NCBI GenBank assembly: GCA_023664325.1
Contig: JAMPFS010000034.1
Location: forward strand, 1-35,469
DNA length: 35,469 nt
Reading direction: 5' to 3'
Origin: Clostridium sp.
GTDB taxonomy: Bacteria; Bacillota; Clostridia; Lachnospirales; Lachnospiraceae
Shown here: positions 30,826-35,469 of the stretch, piece by piece
How positions within the stretch are numbered: position 1 is the first letter of the stretch
How the letters are laid out: every line of letters starts with the position of its first letter
The notes under the pieces: model-generated
What the model saw: only the letters and a program-made list of their open reading frames with translations
Database searches by the model: none
What the model was told of the DNA's origin: nothing
Position numbers and translations under genes: made by a program

Positions 30826-33645
30826 TTACAAAAATCTCTTCAAATACTTTCCGGTATGACTCTTCTTCACCCTGCATATCTCTTCAGGAGTTCCCGCTGC
30901 CACAATGGTTCCACCACCGTCTCCGCCTTCCGGTCCAATATCAATAATATAATCCGCTGTCTTAATTACCTCCAGATTATGTTCAATGACAATCACCGTG
31001 TTGCCACCCTCCGAAAGCCGTCTTAAGATTTCCACCAGTTTGTGTACATCCGCAAAATGCAGTCCCGTGGTCGGTTCATCTAATATATAAACCGTCTTAC
31101 CGGTGCTGCGGCGTGATAACTCCGTGGCAAGCTTTACCCGCTGCGCTTCACCACCAGACAGGGTAGTGGATGGCTGCCCTAATTTGATATAGCCAAGTCC
31201 AACCTCTTTGAGCGTTTCAATCTTACGCAGAATAGATGGTACATTCTGAAAAAAGTCACATGCCTCATCCACCGTCATATCCAGCACATCAAAAATATTC
31301 TTACCCTTATACTGTACCTCCAATGTCTCACGATTGTAGCGGTGTCCGTTACACACTTCGCATGGCACATAGACATCCGGCAGGAAATGCATTTCAATCT
31401 TTACAATACCATCACCCTTACATGCCTCGCAGCGTCCACCGGAAATATTGAAAGAAAATCTTCCCTTTTTATATCCTCTTGTCTTAGCATCCTTCGTTCC
31501 CGCAAACAAATCACGGATCATGTCAAACACGCCTGTATAGGTTGCCGGATTGGAGCGCGGTGTTCTTCCGATTGGCGACTGGTCAATATTAATTACTTTA
31601 TCAAGCTGCTCCAAGCCTTCCATTTTGTCATGTTTTCCCGGCTTCATTCTGGCGCGGTTCAAATCCCGTGCCAGGCGTTTATATACGATCTCATTCACCA
31701 AAGAACTCTTGCCGGAACCGGACACACCCGTTACACAGGTCATAATCCCCAGAGGAAAATCCACATCTATGCCTTTTAAGTTATTCTGTCTTGCTCCTTT
31801 TACAGTCAGCCATCCCGTCGGAGTCCTCCTCTCCTCCGGTACCGGAATCTTGATACGCCCGGACAGATATGCTCCCGTAATCGACTTCTTATTCTTCATA
31901 ATTTGTTCTGCCGTACCCTGCGCAATCACCTCACCGCCCAGCTCTCCTGCCCCCGGCCCGATATCCACAATATGGTCTGCCGCAAGCATGGTGTCTTCAT
32001 CATGTTCCACCACAATCAGGGTATTTCCCAAGTCACGCAAATGTTTCAGCGTGGCAATCAGTTTGTCATTATCCCTCTGATGCAGACCAATGCTTGGCTC
32101 ATCTAATATATATGCCACGCCAACCAAACCGGAACCAATCTGGGTTGCCAAACGGATTCGCTGCGCCTCCCCGCCAGACAGCGTTCCCGTTGCACGGTAC
32201 AATGCAAGATAGTTAAGACCTACATCCAGTAAAAACTGTAATCTTGCTTTCACCTCTTTCAAAATGCTGCCACCGATAAACTGCTGACGGTCGGTAAGTT
32301 CCATATGCTCCAAAAAATCCAACAGCTTGTCAATCGACATGGTCGTCATTTCATAAATATTCTTACCTGCCACCGTAACTGCCAGTGATTCCTGCTTCAA
32401 CCGCTGTCCATTACATTCATCACAAGGTGTAATCGTCATAAAGCTCTCATATTCCTCTTTCATGGATTCCGAACCCACTTCGCGATAACGTCTCTGTACA
32501 TTGCGGATCAATCCCTCAAAGGCAACGTCATAAATACCCTCACCCCGCTGTCCTTTGTAATGTACCTTAACCTCATGTCCATTCGTACCATACAGAATAA
32601 TATTCTGATCCTGTTCAGACATTTGGTTAAACGGCGTGTTCAAATCGAATCCATACTCCTGTGCCAGGGCATCCAAAATCGCTCTCGTATAGGACTTTTT
32701 GTCAGTGCAGGACTGCCAGCCAAGTACCACAATCGCGCCATCTGCAATGGAAATACTCTTATCGGGAATCATCAGATCCACATCGAATTCCATCCTGTAA
32801 CCCAGTCCAAAACAGGTCGGGCAGGCACCAAATGGATTATTAAAGGAAAAGCTTCTAGGCTCAATCTCATCCACACTGATTCCACAATCCGGGCAGGAAA
32901 AGCTTGAACTCATATTCATTGGTCTTCCGCCAATCACATCCACCACCATGATACCATCAGCCAGTTTCATAACTGCCTCTATCGAATCATTTAAACGGCG
33001 TTCGATTCCCTTCTTTACCACAAGCCTGTCTACCACAATTGAGATATCATGTTTCTTATTCTTATCAAGCGTAATCTCCTCTGATAAATCGTACATGGAA
33101 CCATCCACCAATACACGGACATAGCCACTCCTTTTTGCCTGGGCAAGAATCTTCTCATGACGTCCTTTCCGTCCCCGTACAACCGGTGCCAAAAGCTGAA
33201 ACTTCGTACCCTCCGAAAGTTCCATCACGGCATCCACCATCTGGTCTACCGTCTGACGCTTAATCTCTTTTCCACACTTAGGGCAATGCGGCACCCCAAT
33301 TCTGGCATACAAAAGACGCAGATAATCATAAATCTCCGTGACCGTTCCCACTGTGGAACGCGGGTTTCGGTTTGTAGACTTCTGGTCAATGGAAATGGCA
33401 GGAGAAAGCCCTTCAATCTTTTCCACATCCGGCTTCTCTGCCTGTCCTAAAAACTGTCTCGCATAAGAGGAAAGGGATTCCATATACCGGCGCTGCCCCT
33501 CCGCATATATCGTATCAAATGCAAGAGATGATTTACCGGAACCGGAAAGTCCGGTCACGACAACCATCTCATCTCTCGGAATCTTAATATCAATATTTTT
33601 TAAGTTATGTTCTTTTGCACCTTTAATTGTAATATATTGTTTCAT
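30826..33645 (-). CDS. uvrA: Excinuclease ABC subunit A
   Basis: A 939-residue damage-recognition ATPase of nucleotide excision repair. It has two ABC modules: Walker A GLSGSGKSS near residue 32 and GVSGSGKSS near 640, with signatures TLSGGEAQRIRLA and TLSGGEAQRVKLA. Zinc-finger cysteines appear in CPKCGKE, in CPDCGISVDEIE with CPTCFGLG, and in CEACKGDG with CEVCNGHRY. Length and ends are normal. No uvrB or uvrC is adjacent in this window; the upstream neighbour is the chemoreceptor-PilZ gene, separated by a hairpin. Confidence 0.97.
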   Translation of the reverse strand: MKQYITIKGAKEHNLKNIDIKIPRDEMVVVTGLSGSGKSSLAFDTIYAEGQRRYMESLSSYARQFLGQAEKPDVEKIEGLSPAISIDQKSTNRNPRSTVGTVTEIYDYLRLLYARIGVPHCPKCGKEIKRQTVDQMVDAVMELSEGTKFQLLAPVVRGRKGRHEKILAQAKRSGYVRVLVDGSMYDLSEEITLDKNKKHDISIVVDRLVVKKGIERRLNDSIEAVMKLADGIMVVDVIGGRPMNMSSSFSCPDCGISVDEIEPRSFSFNNPFGACPTCFGLGYRMEFDVDLMIPDKSISIADGAIVVLGWQSCTDKKSYTRAILDALAQEYGFDLNTPFNQMSEQDQNIILYGTNGHEVKVHYKGQRGEGIYDVAFEGLIRNVQRRYREVGSESMKEEYESFMTITPCDECNGQRLKQESLAVTVAGKNIYEMTTMSIDKLLDFLEHMELTDRQQFIGGSILKEVKARLQFLLDVGLNYLALYRATGTLSGGEAQRIRLATQIGSGLVGVAYILDEPSIGLHQRDNDKLIATLKHLRDLGNTLIVVEHDEDTMLAADHIVDIGPGAGELGGEVIAQGTAEQIMKNKKSITGAYLSGRIKIPVPEERRTPTGWLTVKGARQNNLKGIDVDFPLGIMTCVTGVSGSGKSSLVNEIVYKRLARDLNRARMKPGKHDKMEGLEQLDKVINIDQSPIGRTPRSNPATYTGVFDMIRDLFAGTKDAKTRGYKKGRFSFNISGGRCEACKGDGIVKIEMHFLPDVYVPCEVCNGHRYNRETLEVQYKGKNIFDVLDMTVDEACDFFQNVPSILRKIETLKEVGLGYIKLGQPSTTLSGGEAQRVKLATELSRRSTGKTVYILDEPTTGLHFADVHKLVEILRRLSEGGNTVIVIEHNLEVIKTADYIIDIGPEGGDGGGTIVAAGTPEEICRVKKSHTGKYLKRFL

Positions 33646-33674
33646 TGCTTTGTTCCTTAGATAAAATTTCTCCC

Positions 33675-33701
33675 AGGCGGGTTGTCGGCAAACCCAAGCC
33701 T
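33675..33701 (-). terminator. Hairpin after the MCP-PilZ gene
   Basis: On the minus strand AGGC-TT-GGGTT (33691-33701) pairs with AACCC-GCCT (33675-33683), followed by GGGAGAAATTTT. It lies just past the chemoreceptor stop and about 30 bp before the uvrA start. The T-tract is weak, so partial read-through into uvrA is possible. Confidence 0.55.
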
Positions 33702-33704
33702 GAT

Positions 33705-35333
33705 TTACTGAGTTTCAATATACTGCTGAATCGCAAGATTATTTTCTGAAAGACGGCAGCCCAAAATGTATTCGTTACTGCCCTTTTTGCAGCGCATAAT
33801 ATATGCCTGCACAGTGCGGGCTTTTGGTATCGGCAGTTCCGGAATTGTGACGGTTATCATTTTCTTTTCCGCTGCTTCAAAATCGGAGTCTGTAGATGTA
33901 AATGCCATTCCATTGGCACTGATATCCAGCATGTTGCCATGATATACTTTCGGATTGCCTTCTATTACTATCTCACACGGACAATGAATATCTAATCTTG
34001 GATTTTTCTTGCGTTTCATTACCTTTGGATTTGAACCGGTTACAACACGGTAACAAAATTCACCATGTTCCGGGGATGCAAAGACCGTCACATCCGTCCA
34101 GTGGTACAGCACATTACCGAGTATCATCTGCAAATGACACTGCAAAGGCGCATCTGCGCAATCAGAAATCACCTTTGGACGGATATCAATAATTGCTTCC
34201 TTATTCTGCTGGTTAAGTACCTGTCCGTAATATTCCTGATCCGGCGTTCCGTCATGATCCAGTGTAATAATAGAAACCTTATTACCCGGTTTGGCATCCT
34301 GAATCCCCATAAATCCACTGTCGCCGAGCTGTACCACCAGGTTTCCTACAGAGGATTCAATTTTCCCTACGTTGATGGTCGTCTGCTCGTATTTGTTCAG
34401 CATACTCTTTGCATTATCCGAAGCATTATCCACATAACTGGTCATAACTGACATTGCATCAGACATTTGCTGCATATTCTCGACCATATTCTGATTAGAC
34501 TGCTCCACCTCTTTTATGGCATTATCAATCAGGGAAATATTGCTGTTTAATTTCTTGGAATCATTTGAAATACTGGTAACACTGGTGTTGACTTCCGTGA
34601 TTTTCTCCAGATTCAGTTGAATAATCTCTATCATTTCCGCAATCGCATCCGTCATTTTTGCCGAAGTGTCCTCTAAGCGGTTTAACGCTTTCATGATGCG
34701 GGTGGAGGAATCCTGTGTTTCATCACTTAGCTTACGAATCTCATCCGCCACAACAGCAAAACCCCGTCCGGTTGCCCCGGCTCTGGCAGCTTCAATGGAA
34801 GCATTCAGGGATAGCAGATTCGTCTGGGAGGTGATATCTTCAATCGAAACCGTTTCTGCTTTTACCATAGCAAATTCTTCTGAAAATTCCTTTACAATCC
34901 GGCTTACATCCTTTGATAAATCTGCCATTGTATGCGTTGTCTCCACTACGTTTGCCAGTTCCCTGGAACTTGTGCCGGCATGGGTGCCGGATTCATTTAC
35001 CAAAGAGACCATCTGCGAGGTCATGGAAGCAATGTTCTCTACCTGCCGTTGGATATCGCTGGTCATGCTTATGGACGATTCGGTCTTTTCTGCAAGAACC
35101 GCATTTTGCCCGGATAACTCATCCATGTTGCCAACTACAGTGTTTGCACTATGTTTGTTTTCATCGGCAAGATCCCGAACGATTGTGACACCATCCACAA
35201 TTTCAGTGCTGGCAGACTTTACCTGCTCGACCGTAGCCAAAATTACGCCAATATCACTGTCCTGATTGGAAGGCGCCGCAGTATCTGCCTGATTTGATTT
35301 ATGGTTCCTCGAAAATAAAAAACTGTTTTTCAT
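33705..35333 (-). CDS. Soluble chemoreceptor (MCP) fused to a YcgR-like PilZ domain
   Basis: A 542-residue protein without membrane segments. Residues 25-325 are a helical methyl-accepting signalling domain; the hairpin tip has LLSLNASIEAARAGATGRGFAVVADEIRKLS, the conserved CheA/CheW contact. Residues 345-430 (PGNKVSIITLDHDG onward) resemble the YcgR-type N-domain. The PilZ domain follows: the basic patch R441-K-K-N-P-R446 and D470-x-S472-x-x-G475 fit the c-di-GMP motifs, although the first Arg of RxxxR is Lys (KxxxR) in the closest alignment. By inference it lets c-di-GMP modulate chemotaxis kinase arrays. The ATG at 35333 is preceded by GAGGG. It probably has its own promoter at 35377-35405. 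Confidence 0.88.
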   Translation of the reverse strand: MKNSFLFSRNHKSNQADTAAPSNQDSDIGVILATVEQVKSASTEIVDGVTIVRDLADENKHSANTVVGNMDELSGQNAVLAEKTESSISMTSDIQRQVENIASMTSQMVSLVNESGTHAGTSSRELANVVETTHTMADLSKDVSRIVKEFSEEFAMVKAETVSIEDITSQTNLLSLNASIEAARAGATGRGFAVVADEIRKLSDETQDSSTRIMKALNRLEDTSAKMTDAIAEMIEIIQLNLEKITEVNTSVTSISNDSKKLNSNISLIDNAIKEVEQSNQNMVENMQQMSDAMSVMTSYVDNASDNAKSMLNKYEQTTINVGKIESSVGNLVVQLGDSGFMGIQDAKPGNKVSIITLDHDGTPDQEYYGQVLNQQNKEAIIDIRPKVISDCADAPLQCHLQMILGNVLYHWTDVTVFASPEHGEFCYRVVTGSNPKVMKRKKNPRLDIHCPCEIVIEGNPKVYHGNMLDISANGMAFTSTDSDFEAAEKKMITVTIPELPIPKARTVQAYIMRCKKGSNEYILGCRLSENNLAIQQYIETQ

Positions 35334-35376
35334 ATCATTTTTCCCTCTGGTATATTTGATTTATAACTAACCATAA

Positions 35377-35405
35377 ATATAACATATTTTACAGTAATCG
35401 TGCAA
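35377..35405 (-). promoter_or_regulatory. Sigma-A-type promoter of the MCP-PilZ gene
   Basis: On the minus strand: -35 TTGCAC (35400-35405), 17-bp spacer, -10 TTATAT (35377-35382), about 45 bp before the start. This favours housekeeping over flagellar sigma-28 control, since no TAAA-N15-CCGATAT pattern is seen. Confidence 0.5.
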
Positions 35406-35469
35406 TGACATGGTAACTTGAGTTTCCGCAGTTTTATCCACACAACCATGATTTTAGCTGTGTTCTTAT

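Noticed and set aside
31655..31685. tRNA T-arm-like sequence GGTTCAAATCCC with flanking complementarity
   Set aside because: It lies inside the uvrA reading frame, and no acceptor, D or anticodon arms can be found around it.
31550..32080. Open frame of 176 codons antisense to uvrA
   Set aside because: It is a shadow of the conserved ABC motifs on the other strand, without start signals.

Overview
The window looks like chromosomal DNA of a motile, anaerobic, low-to-moderate GC Firmicute of the Lachnospiraceae (Roseburia/Eubacterium-like). The basis is AGGAGG-type ribosome sites with frequent GTG/TTG starts, a Bce-type peptide-sensing operon, a wall protein with choline-binding-like repeats, a lipobox lipoprotein, a bacterohemerythrin-receiver protein, DUF342/FapA and a soluble chemoreceptor. 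The genus is inferred from gene content; no marker gene fixes it. Nearly all genes lie on the minus strand. The exceptions are the MGMT-like gene at the left edge and the nicotinate phosphoribosyltransferase pair at 18.2-20.6 kb.

Layout. 1-2.7 kb: repeat remnant, short MGMT-family gene, then a visibly AT-rich two-gene cassette (ABC/OLD-type ATPase plus a small PD-(D/E)XK-like nuclease) with its own promoter, the best candidate for an unnamed defence system. 2.7-7.0 kb: nicotinamidase-like hydrolase, then a hybrid sensor kinase translationally overlapped with an orphan sugar-binding lipoprotein. 7.1-11.8 kb: complete bceA-bceB-bceR-bceS-like detoxification/sensing operon. 11.8-16.4 kb: type-2 ileS and a secreted CAP protein. 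16.6-20.6 kb: hemerythrin-receiver protein, divergent pncB and a DUF4234 gene. 20.6-23.6 kb: Zn-phospholipase-C-like protein, an OmpR-type regulator with a dead receiver, murA. 23.7-27.1 kb: fapA, a membrane protein, pyrB and pyrI as a probable operon. 27.2-30.6 kb: an unusual ornithine-carbamoyltransferase relative, a MerR regulator, a secreted CHAP-like/repeat protein. 30.8-35.3 kb: uvrA and a chemoreceptor fused to a PilZ domain.

The most distinctive non-coding signal is a family of about 210-bp elements with inverted-repeat ends: three full copies (3236-3450, 16366-16578, 30600-30810) and one internally deleted copy (59-148). The full copies are flanked by 6-7 bp direct repeats that look like target-site duplications. 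Each lies within 0-15 bp of the stop codon of the upstream gene and 28-35 bp before the start codon of the next gene, in the same orientation. They therefore form almost the whole leader/promoter region of a nicotinamidase-like gene and two secreted-protein genes.

Signal transduction is over-represented: two sensor kinases, two OmpR-type regulators, a hemerythrin-receiver protein, and an MCP-PilZ protein that could couple c-di-GMP to chemotaxis. Metabolic genes cover NAD salvage, pyrimidine synthesis, peptidoglycan synthesis and a carbamoyltransferase of uncertain substrate. All assignments come from reading motifs; no database search was possible.
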